A stretch of 64,000 nt of DNA from Arundinibacter roseus (GTDB taxonomy: Bacteria; Bacteroidota; Bacteroidia; Cytophagales; Spirosomataceae), in contig NZ_SMJU01000009.1 of assembly GCF_004348825.1 (NCBI RefSeq), forward strand, positions 202,114 through 266,113, in the 5' to 3' direction. A model generated the notes under the pieces. It saw only the letters and a list, made by a program, of their open reading frames with translations, had not been told where the DNA came from and did not search any database. This document shows positions 44,750 through 53,787 of this stretch, piece by piece (the stretch's first letter is position 1; every line of letters begins with the position of its first letter). A program made the translations under genes and the position numbers.

Positions 44750-44781
44750 CAAATATAGCAAACCCAACCTGTTATCCCAAA
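44750..44781 (-). promoter_or_regulatory. rpmB: rpmB promoter, Bacteroidota consensus
   Basis: On the minus strand: TTTG (complement of 44778-44781), a 20-base spacer, then tatatttg (complement of 44750-44757), an exact match to TAnnTTTG. It ends about 30 bases before the rpmB ATG at 44720. This is the best primary-sigma promoter match I found in the window. Confidence 0.75.
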
Positions 44782-44812
44782 TGCTTTTTTAAAATAATTC
44801 CTTGAAGGACGC

Positions 44813-44995
44813 CTATTTATCACTTTTGCGAAAGCCATACGGGCAGTGCAGGCAGCCGTTTTTGCAGCAGTAGCCCCTTTTGAGATGATACGCCTGCGTA
44901 AAAACCATAAACCCCTTCTCATTCAGGTAGTAATCTTCCTGTACGAGGCCATTTCGGAGCGGAATTTCGGGGGTATTCTTTCTTCGTATACTCAC
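44813..44995 (-). CDS. DUF5522 cysteine-rich micro-protein
   Basis: Protein of 60 aa (GTG start). The C-terminal half, YHLKRGYCCKNGCLHCPYGF, has four cysteines and one histidine in the arrangement CC-x3-C-x2-C that is characteristic of the DUF5522 family of Bacteroidota, and suggests metal binding. Function is unknown. It is divergent from rocD and upstream of rpmB on the same strand. Confidence 0.8.
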   Translation of the reverse strand: MSIRRKNTPEIPLRNGLVQEDYYLNEKGFMVFTQAYHLKRGYCCKNGCLHCPYGFRKSDK

Positions 44996-45048
44996 TTTTG
45001 CGCAGCGATGAGGGTTTTACTACTTTTACAGCACAACCCCGAAACAGA

Positions 45049-45056
45049 TATTTTTG
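45049..45056 (+). promoter_or_regulatory. rocD: rocD -7 promoter element
   Basis: tatttttg matches TAnnTTTG exactly, 19 bases before the rocD ATG. A weak -33 candidate (tttac at 45024-45028) lies about 20 bases upstream. Confidence 0.5.
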
Positions 45057-45075
45057 TTCTTAATTCAATTCCTAT

Positions 45076-46323
45076 ATGAAATACACCGAAACAACACACC
45101 TGACCGCCAGTCAGCAGGCTATCGACCTGGAATGGACCTATGGCGCACATAATTACAAACCCATGCCCGTGGTGCTGAACCGTGGACTCGGCGTAGAAGT
45201 CTGGGACGTAGAAGGAAATCAATATCTCGACTTTCTTTCGGCTTACAGTGCAGTAAGTCAGGGACATTGTCATCCACGAATCATCAATGCGATGATTGAG
45301 CAGGCACAGCGGCTTACGCTTACGTCACGGGCTTTTCATAGTGACCGGCTCGGCGAATGTGAAAAATTTCTGTGCGAGTATTTTGGCTACGACAAAGTAC
45401 TGATGATGAACTCGGGAGTTGAAGGCGGAGAAACCGCGCTCAAATTGACCCGAAAATGGGCCTATAAAGTAAAGGGAGTTCCACAAGACAAAGCCGTAAC
45501 GGTATATGCCACGGGCAATTTCTGGGGCCGCACCCTGGCAGCAATTTCTTCCTCAACGGATCCAACAAGTACAGACGACTACGGTCCTTTTTTACCAGGT
45601 GTGGAGTTGGTACCTTATAATGACCTGGCTGCGCTGGAACATGTTTTTAGTAAAAATCCAAACATTGCAGGGTTTATGGTGGAGCCGATTCAGGGAGAAG
45701 CCGGGGTGGTAGTTCCTGATGAAGGCTACCTCAAAGGAGTTCGCGAGTTGTGCACGCGGTATCAGGTTCTTATGATTGCAGACGAAGTGCAAACCGGCAT
45801 TGGCCGAACCGGCAAACGTTTGGCATGCGATTGGGAGGGCGTTAAACCGGATATTCTTGTTTTGGGGAAAGCTTTGTCGGGCGGCACAATGCCGGTGTCC
45901 GCAGCTCTTGCCGACGACGAGGTCATGCTCACGATTCGCCCCGGTGAGCACGGCTCTACGTATGGAGGCAACCCGCTCGCATGCGCCGTTACGATGGAAG
46001 CGCTGCGTGTGGTTGATGATGAAAAACTGGCCGAAAACGCCGAAACGATGGGTCAACTTTTCCGCAGCCGGATGACGGATCTTATGGCAAAAACCTCACT
46101 CGTGGAGCTTGTTCGGGGAAAAGGTCTGCTGAATGCGCTCGTGATCCGGGACACCGAAGACAGCAAAACGGCGCATGAGCTGTGCCTTTCCATGATGCAC
46201 AAAGGATTGCTTTGCAAGCCCACTCATGGCAATAAAATCCGCTTTGCTCCCCCACTCGTGATTACTGCCGACCAAATGAACAAAGCCTGTACGATTATCG
46301 AAGAAGCTTTTTTGGAGTTTTAA
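45076..46323 (+). CDS. rocD: Ornithine--oxo-acid transaminase
   Basis: PLP enzyme of 415 aa converting ornithine and 2-oxoglutarate to glutamate semialdehyde and glutamate (arginine/ornithine catabolism and proline formation). Support: [52 protein letters not shown] and the PLP lysine Lys265 in [11 protein letters not shown]. The N-terminus and length fit ornithine aminotransferase better than acetylornithine aminotransferase. Monocistronic, with its own promoter and a strong terminator. Confidence 0.93.
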   Translation: MKYTETTHLTASQQAIDLEWTYGAHNYKPMPVVLNRGLGVEVWDVEGNQYLDFLSAYSAVSQGHCHPRIINAMIEQAQRLTLTSRAFHSDRLGECEKFLCEYFGYDKVLMMNSGVEGGETALKLTRKWAYKVKGVPQDKAVTVYATGNFWGRTLAAISSSTDPTSTDDYGPFLPGVELVPYNDLAALEHVFSKNPNIAGFMVEPIQGEAGVVVPDEGYLKGVRELCTRYQVLMIADEVQTGIGRTGKRLACDWEGVKPDILVLGKALSGGTMPVSAALADDEVMLTIRPGEHGSTYGGNPLACAVTMEALRVVDDEKLAENAETMGQLFRSRMTDLMAKTSLVELVRGKGLLNALVIRDTEDSKTAHELCLSMMHKGLLCKPTHGNKIRFAPPLVITADQMNKACTIIEEAFLEF

Positions 46324-46344
46324 TTAAGGCTTTGTTTATAACCT

Positions 46345-46388
46345 AAAAAACGTCGGGAAAGGGCATATGCCCTTTCCCGACGTTTTTT
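46345..46388. terminator. Perfect palindromic bidirectional terminator
   Basis: 44-base perfect palindrome (46345-46388) whose outer arms are A6 and T6, located between the convergent rocD and metalloprotease-MORN genes. The GC-rich stem with U-tracts on both sides should terminate both transcripts. Confidence 0.93.
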
Positions 46389-46411
46389 ATACTACCTGCG
46401 CAAGCGTCTAT

Positions 46412-47560
46412 CTAACGCACTCGCTCATCATTTTTGTAGTAGCCTGTTTCACGATTACCGTTGGTTTTGTACAAAACACCGTATCCATCCCGGATGCCTT
46501 GTTTGAAATTTCCAACAAATCGTTCTCCATCCGAGTAGTAGTACGTGCCTTTTCCGTGGGGAACATTTTCAAGAAAATAACCTACATATTTATCTCCATT
46601 GGTAAAATAGTACGTTCCCCGTCCGGAACGCAGATCACTTTCGAACTCGCCCTTGTACCGGATCATCCCTCCCGGATAAAACTGCACGCCTTCACCACTT
46701 TTTTCTCCCTCCACAAAATAGCCTTCATAGCGTTCCTGATTTTCTTTAATCAAAATACCGGGACCATTGAAGCAATCGCCGGATACACAACCGGGAATGG
46801 CGCGCAGGGTAATATCCGTTTCAATTACTTCTACTTCCGGTTCGGGTTTTGTGGTTGTCGGACGATATATGGGTTCTTGCTGTTGACGGGCAGCTGAGGC
46901 AGTTGCAACAGCAGGTATTGGATTTTTGTACCAAAGCGGATACATTCGCTCAGCATCTTCCCATCCTCTGCTAATGGCGTCGCTTCTGATCTTGCGGCCC
47001 GGATGCGAATCCGTATTTTCTTCACTGGAAAGCGTACGAATCGCAATCAGGGATTCTTCCAGCGAAGCGCCCAATTGATGCAGTACAAAACCCGAAAAAC
47101 GATCCGCTTCGAGTTCTTTTTCGGGCCGGCTGCCCTGCCCGTCAATAGTGTGCCCCTGTAAATGATGGCCAATTTCGTGCGCCACAATGCTGATTGCTGA
47201 CCAATCGGTATTAGTCAGGCTTTCGACCTGTTTCATAAACTGACCGTCATAAATTATAAAACGTTTTCCGTCTACAACCGTAGCAAAGCAGTTTTCGGTA
47301 TTGGGGCATTCCACTACTACAAAATTTCGCATGAGGCCAACCGGCTGTAAAATTCGCTCAACTACCCGTTCAGCATGGCGATTGGACGTAAAGGAAAGAT
47401 AGTTGCAAATTTCCTGCGGATTTCGCAGGCCGTTTCCAACGTAGTTACACACGAATGGTTCAGCAGCAGAGTGGTGGTCTGACTGGGCAATAGCTGAACA
47501 CCCTGACGAAAACAAAAAGCAAAAGAAAACATTCCGGAGCATCTGAAAAGGGTTTTTCAT
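46412..47560 (-). CDS. Exported zinc metalloprotease-like protein with C-terminal MORN repeats
   Basis: Protein of 382 aa from the ATG at 47560 (two further codons upstream would need TTG). A signal peptide (about 1-26; SSGC could also serve as lipobox) precedes a gluzincin-like domain: HEIGHH (His128, Glu129, His132) with the downstream KELEADRF segment as probable third-ligand region. After a Pro/Thr/Glu linker, residues about 270-380 hold four to five MORN repeats (YEGYFVEGEKSGEGVQFYPG, YKGEFESDLRSGRGTYYFTN, YVGYFLENVPHGKGTYYYSD). The combination is unusual; the substrate is unknown. Confidence 0.83.
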   Translation of the reverse strand: MKNPFQMLRNVFFCFLFSSGCSAIAQSDHHSAAEPFVCNYVGNGLRNPQEICNYLSFTSNRHAERVVERILQPVGLMRNFVVVECPNTENCFATVVDGKRFIIYDGQFMKQVESLTNTDWSAISIVAHEIGHHLQGHTIDGQGSRPEKELEADRFSGFVLHQLGASLEESLIAIRTLSSEENTDSHPGRKIRSDAISRGWEDAERMYPLWYKNPIPAVATASAARQQQEPIYRPTTTKPEPEVEVIETDITLRAIPGCVSGDCFNGPGILIKENQERYEGYFVEGEKSGEGVQFYPGGMIRYKGEFESDLRSGRGTYYFTNGDKYVGYFLENVPHGKGTYYYSDGERFVGNFKQGIRDGYGVLYKTNGNRETGYYKNDERVR

Positions 47561-47790
47561 GACCAAAGAAGCGGGCTAGGAGAAATCTAAACTGTCTTTA
47601 ATTTCGTAAATTATAACGGGAAAACTACAAAACTCTTGTGTAAACCCTTCTCAATTCCAGAATTTCCGGAAAGTAGCTTTTTATTGATAACTTTATGTTT
47701 CTAAATTAGTAGTACTGAATACTGTAATTCGCCCGATGGCGTTACTTTAAACCGAACAAATCCCTGGCTTTCTGAACCTATCAAATATTT

Positions 47791-49212
47791 ATGAAAAAAA
47801 ATAATTTCTGTCTCTTTATCAGCGTCTTAGCTCTGTTAACATCGTGTAAGGAAACGTCCGTTGTACCTGATGGAAATCCACCCGATGCGGAAGTAAATGA
47901 GTGGATACTGGACAATATGAAAACCTGGTATTTCTGGAACGACAAACTGCCTGCAAGCCCGGATTTTGCGCAAACTCCTCAAAACTTTTTCAGCTCCATT
48001 CTTTACAGATACGACGCGTCACTGCGCCCCGATGGCGATCGTTTTTCGTGGCTTCAGGAAAGCGCCGATGAGCTCAAAGCGTCATTGAGTGGTGAAACTA
48101 CGAGCACCGGACTGGAATTCAGGCTTTTGCGCTATGCCAGCAATGGCAACGAACTCTACGGAATTGTTACGTACGTGATCAAAGGTTCACCCGCAGAAAA
48201 AGCAGGCTTCAAACGGGGTGATTTTTTTACGCAGGTAAACGGACAACAGCTGACACTATCAAACTACTACGCTTTGTTATATACCGGTAAAGAAACAAAA
48301 GCAATCCGATTGGGTCAGCTCAATGCGTCCAATCAGGTAGTTGATAGTGAAACTTCCCGAAGTATCGCTTCACAGGTTCTGCAATCAGATCCGGTGTACT
48401 TTGATACTGTTTTTGTAAATGGCAGCAAAAAAGTAGGCTATCTGGTGTATCATCAGTTCGTTCCGGGGCCGAACAATAGCTCGGTAAAAACGTACGATCA
48501 GGCTCTGGAAAAAGTATTTGCCTCCTTCAAAACCAAAGGTATAAATGAGCTCATTATTGACTTTCGGTATAACAGGGGAGGATACGTAAGTTCGGCAACC
48601 CAACTGGCAAGCATGATTGCCAAAGGTGTATCGTCAACTGATGTTTTCTATTACAAAGAATACAACAAGATTGTGACCCCTTCCCTTGAAAAACAATATG
48701 GCAAGTCATTTTTTTTCGAAAGCTTTTTAACTAAAAGCCAAAATGTGGGTGGTAATTTGAATCGGGTAATTTTCCTTACTTCTACTTCTACTGCTTCTGC
48801 CAGCGAGCTAGTAATCAATGGTTTAAAACCTTTTATGCCCGTAGTAATTATAGGCGGAAAAACTACTGGCAAGAACGTTGGTTCCATCACAATTTCCGAC
48901 GACTCCAAGCGAATCAAATGGGGCATTCAGCCGATCGTTTCCAGATCGGCCAATAGCCTGAGAAGCTCTGAATATACGGCTGGTTTTGAGCCTAATGTAG
49001 CCAAAACGGAAGGGTCGGTATTGTATCCCTACGGCGATCCGCGCGACCCGCTATTGGGCGAAGCTCTGTACCAAATTTATGGCACCCGGGTAGCCCGCCG
49101 TGGAGTTGACGAAGAGCCTGTCCCACCAACCGGACCCGATGTACACTCTTCGATAGACCGGCAGGCTGCGGGAGGAAACATGTTTTTTGATTTTCCCTAT
49201 CCTAAAAAATAA
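47791..49212 (+). CDS. S41-family (C-terminal-processing-like) peptidase lipoprotein
   Basis: Protein of 473 aa with lipobox LLTSC (Cys19). An N-terminal helical S41 segment (VNEWILDNMKTWYFWNDKLP), a PDZ domain (about 105-190, with KGSPAEKAGFKRGDFFTQVN), and the S41 catalytic core follow: IDFRYNRGGYVSSATQLASM and the STASASELVINGLKP region with the nucleophile serine. Likely a periplasmic or surface protease or peptide-processing enzyme. It is monocistronic with a terminator. Substrate unknown. Confidence 0.9.
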   Translation: MKKNNFCLFISVLALLTSCKETSVVPDGNPPDAEVNEWILDNMKTWYFWNDKLPASPDFAQTPQNFFSSILYRYDASLRPDGDRFSWLQESADELKASLSGETTSTGLEFRLLRYASNGNELYGIVTYVIKGSPAEKAGFKRGDFFTQVNGQQLTLSNYYALLYTGKETKAIRLGQLNASNQVVDSETSRSIASQVLQSDPVYFDTVFVNGSKKVGYLVYHQFVPGPNNSSVKTYDQALEKVFASFKTKGINELIIDFRYNRGGYVSSATQLASMIAKGVSSTDVFYYKEYNKIVTPSLEKQYGKSFFFESFLTKSQNVGGNLNRVIFLTSTSTASASELVINGLKPFMPVVIIGGKTTGKNVGSITISDDSKRIKWGIQPIVSRSANSLRSSEYTAGFEPNVAKTEGSVLYPYGDPRDPLLGEALYQIYGTRVARRGVDEEPVPPTGPDVHSSIDRQAAGGNMFFDFPYPKK

Positions 49213-49235
49213 AGCCATTTTCCGTTACCAAATAG

Positions 49236-49275
49236 ACCCCATGCCATCTAAATAATTGATGGCATGGGGTTTTTT
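49236..49275 (+). terminator. Intrinsic terminator after the S41 peptidase gene
   Basis: Perfect 13-bp stem (49236-49248 and 49258-49270) followed by a T-run to 49275, 24 bases past the stop codon. Confidence 0.9.
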
Positions 49276-49330
49276 ATAAGAGAGTATTCGTACCTTGTTC
49301 ACTCACCTTCACTCTTAAACACTATAACGT

Positions 49331-49585
49331 ATGAGTATTATTACATGGATTATCGTTGGCCTTATGGCCGGAGCCATTGCAAAAGCTATTCATCCGGGCA
49401 AAGATCCGGGAGGATTTTTCGTCACCATGTTGATTGGGATCGCCGGTGCGGTAGTTGGAGGTTTTATTTCGCAGGCTTTGGGTTTTGGCGCTGTGGATGG
49501 TTTCAATATTAGCAGTCTGTTTATCGCCATTTTGGGCGCTGTTCTTCTTCTCTTTCTATACCGAAAATTTGGCAGTAAATCCTAG
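49331..49585 (+). CDS. GlsB/YeaQ/YmgE-family stress-response membrane protein
   Basis: Small inner-membrane protein of 84 aa with three hydrophobic glycine-rich helices (IITWIIVGLMAGAIAKAIHP, FFVTMLIGIAGAVVGGFISQ, ISSLFIAILGAVLLLFLYRK). The motif GLMAGAIAKAIHPGKDPGG is the family signature. Members are associated with general stress responses; biochemical role is unknown. ATG start; flanked by terminators on both sides. Confidence 0.9.
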   Translation: MSIITWIIVGLMAGAIAKAIHPGKDPGGFFVTMLIGIAGAVVGGFISQALGFGAVDGFNISSLFIAILGAVLLLFLYRKFGSKS

Positions 49586-49608
49586 TTAGTAATCTATTTT
49601 TGGTACAT

Positions 49609-49655
49609 AAAAAAGAGACTGTCTCCCATAAATCAGGGGCAACAGTCTCTTTTTT
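49609..49655. terminator. Bidirectional intrinsic terminator
   Basis: Perfect 14-bp stem (49609-49622 and 49642-49655) with A6/T6 outer arms and a 19-base loop, between the convergent GlsB-like and oxidoreductase genes. Confidence 0.85.
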
Positions 49656-49671
49656 GTTTTTTAATAGCGCT

Positions 49672-50688
49672 TTATTGATTGATCGTCAGCACAATTTTCC
49701 CAAACTGAGTTCCATCGTCCATGCGGCGTAAGGCAGTTTCAATTTCTTCCAGGGGCAGCACCGAATCCACAATGGGTGTAAGCTCTTTTTCTTCTATAAA
49801 TTGAATCATTGCCTCAAATTCGTCCTCAGTACCCATTGTGGTACCTAGTATGTTAAGTTGTTTAAAAAACACTTTCGCAGGCACCAAATCAGTAATATTT
49901 CCGGTAGTTCCGCCATAAAAACAGATCGTTGCACCAGGCGCCGCTACGTCTACCAATCGTGCAAAACCACTCCCGCCTGCGCTATCAATAATGACATCAA
50001 AGTAGCCTGTTTTTGGACCCTGCGCTTTCACGAGCAAATCGCGGTACCAGGTAGGCGACTTATAATTAACGCCTCCCTTGGCACCAAGCTGCATGGCCTG
50101 TTGAATTTTTTCCTCCGAGCCTGACGTCACCCACACCTCTGCGCCCGCTGCAAGCGCAAACTGAATGGCAAACAACGCCACTCCCCCCCCAGCACCCGTA
50201 ACAAGTACCCTATGCCCGGCTTTCAGACAGCTGCGTGTCATCAATGCCCGCCAGGCAGTTAAGCCCGCCAACGGAAGCGCGGCAGCATCGGTAATCGACA
50301 AATGGGACGGCTTTTCAGTAATATAGCGCAGATCCATTTTGATATATTCGGCAAAAGTACCGTTGTCGGGTAAACCCAAAATTTTGTAATCCGGGCTATA
50401 AAAGGCCGGATTATCTCCCCAATTGTGCGACGGATTAATAATTACCTCTTTATCAAGCCAGTATTCGCTCACACCATCGCCGATTTCAGCCACCACACCG
50501 GCACCGTCGGAGCCCGGAATCAGGGGAGTTTTTATATTGGGATAAAGCCCTTTCTGAATCCATACGTCGCGGTGATTGAGTGCAGCGGCCAGAAGTTTTA
50601 CGACAACCTCACCCGGTCCGGGAGTGGGTTTTTCGACTTCCTGAATAAGTAAGGGTTGATGAAGTGCTTGTAATACGGCGGCTTTCAT
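49672..50688 (-). CDS. Zinc-type alcohol dehydrogenase / quinone oxidoreductase family protein
   Basis: MDR-superfamily oxidoreductase of 338 aa: an N-terminal GroES-like domain (HRDVWIQKGLYPNIKTPLIP, GSDGAGVV) and a Rossmann domain with VTGAGGGVALFAIQFALAAG. No structural-zinc Cys cluster is apparent, so it is closer to NADPH-dependent quinone oxidoreductases or enoyl reductases than to classical zinc alcohol dehydrogenases. Substrate not predictable. Stands alone on the minus strand. Confidence 0.88.
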   Translation of the reverse strand: MKAAVLQALHQPLLIQEVEKPTPGPGEVVVKLLAAALNHRDVWIQKGLYPNIKTPLIPGSDGAGVVAEIGDGVSEYWLDKEVIINPSHNWGDNPAFYSPDYKILGLPDNGTFAEYIKMDLRYITEKPSHLSITDAAALPLAGLTAWRALMTRSCLKAGHRVLVTGAGGGVALFAIQFALAAGAEVWVTSGSEEKIQQAMQLGAKGGVNYKSPTWYRDLLVKAQGPKTGYFDVIIDSAGGSGFARLVDVAAPGATICFYGGTTGNITDLVPAKVFFKQLNILGTTMGTEDEFEAMIQFIEEKELTPIVDSVLPLEEIETALRRMDDGTQFGKIVLTINQ

Positions 50689-50867
50689 GGAGGTTTTTTG
50701 AGGTTAGTGAATTTTTAGAGATAAATTGAATTTAGAAGTAAGTACTCGTTATTATTTAGTTTTTATAAAATGGGCAATCAAACAATGGTGCAAATATTTG
50801 ATTATCAGCACAATAAACAACTAATCACTAATAACCTAATGGCTACTTAAAAGGTTTGAAAGGAAAC

Positions 50868-51671
50868 TTACTTTCTCCCCTGCTCAACCGCAGCGCGTAC
50901 GCTGCCGTACGCTTTCAAAAGTGCGTCAGCCTGCTCAACAGATACATTTAGTTCGTCCTGCACCATTCGGATAGCACGGTCGACGAGTTTATGATTAGAC
51001 AACTGCATATCGACCATTTTATTTCCTTTGACATGTCCGAGTTGAATCATTACGGATGTGGAAAGCATATTCAGGACCAGTTTCTGCGCCGTCCCGGATT
51101 TCATGCGGGTACTGCCCGTCACAAACTCCGGCCCAACAACCACCTCCACCGGAAACTCCGCGGCGTCAGCTACGGGTGAGCCCTCGTTGCAGACAATGCA
51201 ACCGGTCAGGATTCCCAAGCTACGGGCCTGCTGAAGTCCACCGATTACGTAGGGCGTGCGCCCGGAAGCAGCAATGCCAATCAGAGAATCAAGGGAATTG
51301 ATCTGATATTCCTGAACGTCTTTCCAGGCCTGCTCCGCATCATCTTCGGCATATTCGACAGCCCGGCGAATAGCCCGGTCGCCTCCGGCAATTAGCCCAA
51401 TGACCCGGTCATGAGCTACACCGTAGGTTGGCGGACACTCGGACGCATCTACAACCCCGAGCCGTCCACTCGTGCCTGCACCAATGTAAAATAGTCTTCC
51501 ACCCTGCCGCATGCGCAGAACTACCTGTTCAACAAGTTTTTCCAATTGAGGAATGGCTTTTTCCACAGCCAAGGGGACGAGCTGATCTTCCCGGTTAATA
51601 TTAATGAGCAAGTCACGTACGCTCATTTTTTCCAGATCATCGTAAGCGGAGGCAGATTCGGTGCTTAACAT
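50868..51671 (-). CDS. murQ: N-acetylmuramic acid 6-phosphate etherase
   Basis: MurQ (267 aa) cleaves the lactyl ether of MurNAc-6-phosphate in cell-wall recycling. An SIS domain is present with GAGTSGRLGVVDASECPPTY (active-site Glu region) and the hallmark TGSTRMKSGTAQKLVLNMLS. The length is shorter than E. coli MurQ (about 298 aa) but usual for this phylum. No anmK or other recycling gene is adjacent. It is divergent from the ilv operon leader. Confidence 0.94.
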   Translation of the reverse strand: MLSTESASAYDDLEKMSVRDLLININREDQLVPLAVEKAIPQLEKLVEQVVLRMRQGGRLFYIGAGTSGRLGVVDASECPPTYGVAHDRVIGLIAGGDRAIRRAVEYAEDDAEQAWKDVQEYQINSLDSLIGIAASGRTPYVIGGLQQARSLGILTGCIVCNEGSPVADAAEFPVEVVVGPEFVTGSTRMKSGTAQKLVLNMLSTSVMIQLGHVKGNKMVDMQLSNHKLVDRAIRMVQDELNVSVEQADALLKAYGSVRAAVEQGRK

Positions 51672-51876
51672 AAATTTACTATAAAATGGTATTTTTTGTA
51701 GTTATAACTGACTATTCTCAGGACACTCGTTTCGTACAAAGATAAGCAATGCTGCAATTCTATGTAATTCATGCAAAAAGTAGATGGAATATTTGGAAAA
51801 TAGAAAGATAGCTTACTTCTTTGTGAAGGAATTACGCATTTAGCGAAATTTCACTGCCAGACTAATTTCCTTTTTT
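51672..51876. promoter_or_regulatory. Divergent upstream region of murQ and the ilv operon
   Basis: Carries the murQ and ilv promoters. A candidate plus-strand promoter is TTTG at 51792-51795, an 18-base spacer and tacttctt at 51814-51821 (two mismatches to TAnnTTTG), which would start the transcript about 50 bases before the leader peptide. No gene is seen here. Confidence 0.35.
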
Positions 51877-51924
51877 ATGAATTGCGCTGTACCTTATGTC
51901 ATTTTGCTCGGCTGCACCTTCTAA
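51877..51924 (+). CDS. ilv operon leader peptide
   Basis: Open frame of 15 codons encoding MNCAVPYVILLGCTF. Five of 15 residues are branched-chain amino acids, and codons 8-11 are Val-Ile-Leu-Leu (51898-51909), covering all three end products of the pathway. The stop codon (51922-51924) lies in the loop of the first attenuator hairpin. No Shine-Dalgarno is visible, as usual for the phylum. Its role would be to sense charged tRNAs for Val, Ile and Leu. Confidence 0.75.
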   Translation: MNCAVPYVILLGCTF

Positions 51925-51991
51925 GGTGTGAGTGAAATCTGCATAACAGCCCTGATGCCTCACTCACACTTATGCTGAGTGAGGCTTTTTT
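51913..51991 (+). promoter_or_regulatory. Transcription attenuator of the ilv operon
   Basis: Four segments form mutually exclusive stems. 1:2 pairs 51915-51919 with 51924-51928 (plus two G-U pairs). 2:3 (antiterminator) pairs 51926-51935 with 51960-51969 perfectly and extends by a G-U and an A-T pair. 3:4 (terminator) pairs 51957-51966 with 51976-51985 and is followed by six T residues. A ribosome stalled at the Val-Ile-Leu-Leu codons would cover segment 1 and favour 2:3, allowing read-through into ilvD; one that reaches the stop would cover segment 2 and favour termination. Confidence 0.78.
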
Positions 51992-52037
51992 GAACCTGAT
52001 ATAAACCAATTGGATCTAATAACCAGCAAACCATCAC

Positions 52038-53735
52038 ATGAATACGACCGAAACCCAAAGCCTGAATAAATATTCGCGTACGCTCACTCAGGAAGTGACC
52101 AATCCAGCCGCACAAGCTATGCTTTACGGGATTGGCCTGAAAGAAAGCGATATGGCAAAACCACAAATCGGGATTGCCAGCACAGGCTACGAAGGCAACC
52201 CCTGCAACATGCACCTGAACGGTTTGTCGGTGTATGTGAAACAAGGGGTTCAGGCCAACGACATGGTTGGGTTGATTTTTAATACCATCGGCGTTTCTGA
52301 CGGCATGACCAACGGCAACGACGGCATGCGATATTCGCTTCCCAGCCGCGATCTGATTGCGGACTCCATCGAAAGTGTCGTACAGGCGCAGTGGTACGAT
52401 GGGGTTATTGCCGTGGTAGGCTGTGACAAAAACATGCCGGGAGCCATCATGGCAATGGCTCGTTTGGAACGCCCTGCCATAATGGTTTACGGAGGCACGA
52501 TCCGTTCGGGACATTATAAAGGACAAAAGCTGGACATTGTATCGGCCTTTGAAGCTTTGGGGAAAAAATTTGCCGGAAACATTTCTGACGAAGATTTTAA
52601 AGGAGTAATCCAAAATTCCATTCCCGGTGCGGGTGCCTGTGGCGGGATGTACACCGCCAACACCATGGCGGCTTCCATTGAAGCAATGGGCCTTAGTTTA
52701 CCGTTTAGTAGCAGCTATCCGGCCACGCACGAAGGCAAGCAGGATGAATGCCGGAAGATTGGGGCAGCCATGAAAAAATTGCTGGAATTGAACCTCACCC
52801 CAAAAGAAATCATCACCCGCAAATCACTCGAAAATGCCCTGACGGTAGTGATGGCGCTGGGCGGCTCGACAAATGCTACACTTCATTATCTGGCTATTGC
52901 CCGCGCAGCGGGAATCCCGTTGACACTCGATGATATTCAGGCTGTGAGTGATCGTACGCCCTTTATTGCCGATTTGAAACCAAGCGGAAAGTATTACATG
53001 GAAGATATTCTGGCCATTGGTGGAGTGCCTGCTATCATGAAATATCTTTACGCACAAGGTCTGATTCATGGTGATTGCCTGACAATTACCGGAAAAACCG
53101 TGGCAGAAAACCTGGCCGAAGCTCCGGACCTGGACTTTGAAACCCAGAACATTATCTTTCCGCTTACCAATCCTATCAAAGCAAGCGGTCATATTCAGAT
53201 TATGTACGGCAACCTGGCGCCAACTGGCGCTGTTGCCAAAATTACGGGTAAAGAAGGCCTTCGCTTTGAAGGACATGCCAAGATTTGTGAACATGAATCC
53301 GAAATTATTGACATGTTGTCCAAAGGCGAAATCAAAGAAGGACACGTGGTTGTGATTCGCAACGCGGGCCCTAAAGGCGGGCCGGGCATGTCCGAAATGC
53401 TCAAACCAACGTCGGCTGTGATCGGTGCAGGACTTGGCGATAAAATTGCTCTCATCACCGATGGTCGTTTTTCAGGCGGTACTCACGGATTTGTGGTAGG
53501 GCACATCACCCCCGAAGCCTTTGATGGCGGACCCATCGCGCTGGTAAAAGACGGCGATCTCATTACGATTGACGCCACTACCCGGCAGTTGATTCTCCAT
53601 ATTTCAGACGAAGACATGGCTACACGCAAAGCCGCATGGATACAGCCCAAGCCGATGTTTACCAAAGGTGTACTGGGAAAATATATTCGGAATGTAAAGT
53701 CAGCCAGCGAAGGCTGTGTAACAGACGAAAATTAA
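52038..53735 (+). CDS. ilvD: Dihydroxy-acid dehydratase
   Basis: IlvD (565 aa) dehydrates dihydroxy acids to the keto acids of valine and isoleucine. Iron-sulfur cysteines are visible in [21 protein letters not shown] and [14 protein letters not shown], the pattern of the Fe-S dehydratase family, and the C-terminal [19 protein letters not shown] is diagnostic. First structural gene after the attenuator, and 52 bases before the ilvB start codon. Confidence 0.96.
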   Translation: MNTTETQSLNKYSRTLTQEVTNPAAQAMLYGIGLKESDMAKPQIGIASTGYEGNPCNMHLNGLSVYVKQGVQANDMVGLIFNTIGVSDGMTNGNDGMRYSLPSRDLIADSIESVVQAQWYDGVIAVVGCDKNMPGAIMAMARLERPAIMVYGGTIRSGHYKGQKLDIVSAFEALGKKFAGNISDEDFKGVIQNSIPGAGACGGMYTANTMAASIEAMGLSLPFSSSYPATHEGKQDECRKIGAAMKKLLELNLTPKEIITRKSLENALTVVMALGGSTNATLHYLAIARAAGIPLTLDDIQAVSDRTPFIADLKPSGKYYMEDILAIGGVPAIMKYLYAQGLIHGDCLTITGKTVAENLAEAPDLDFETQNIIFPLTNPIKASGHIQIMYGNLAPTGAVAKITGKEGLRFEGHAKICEHESEIIDMLSKGEIKEGHVVVIRNAGPKGGPGMSEMLKPTSAVIGAGLGDKIALITDGRFSGGTHGFVVGHITPEAFDGGPIALVKDGDLITIDATTRQLILHISDEDMATRKAAWIQPKPMFTKGVLGKYIRNVKSASEGCVTDEN

Positions 53736-53787
53736 TAGAGGATCATTCATCAACATTTTGACATCACAAACTAATAAATCACGTGTC

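Noticed and set aside
49672..50688. Classical zinc alcohol dehydrogenase call
   Set aside because: The structural-zinc cysteine cluster is not visible, so only the broad oxidoreductase family is supported.
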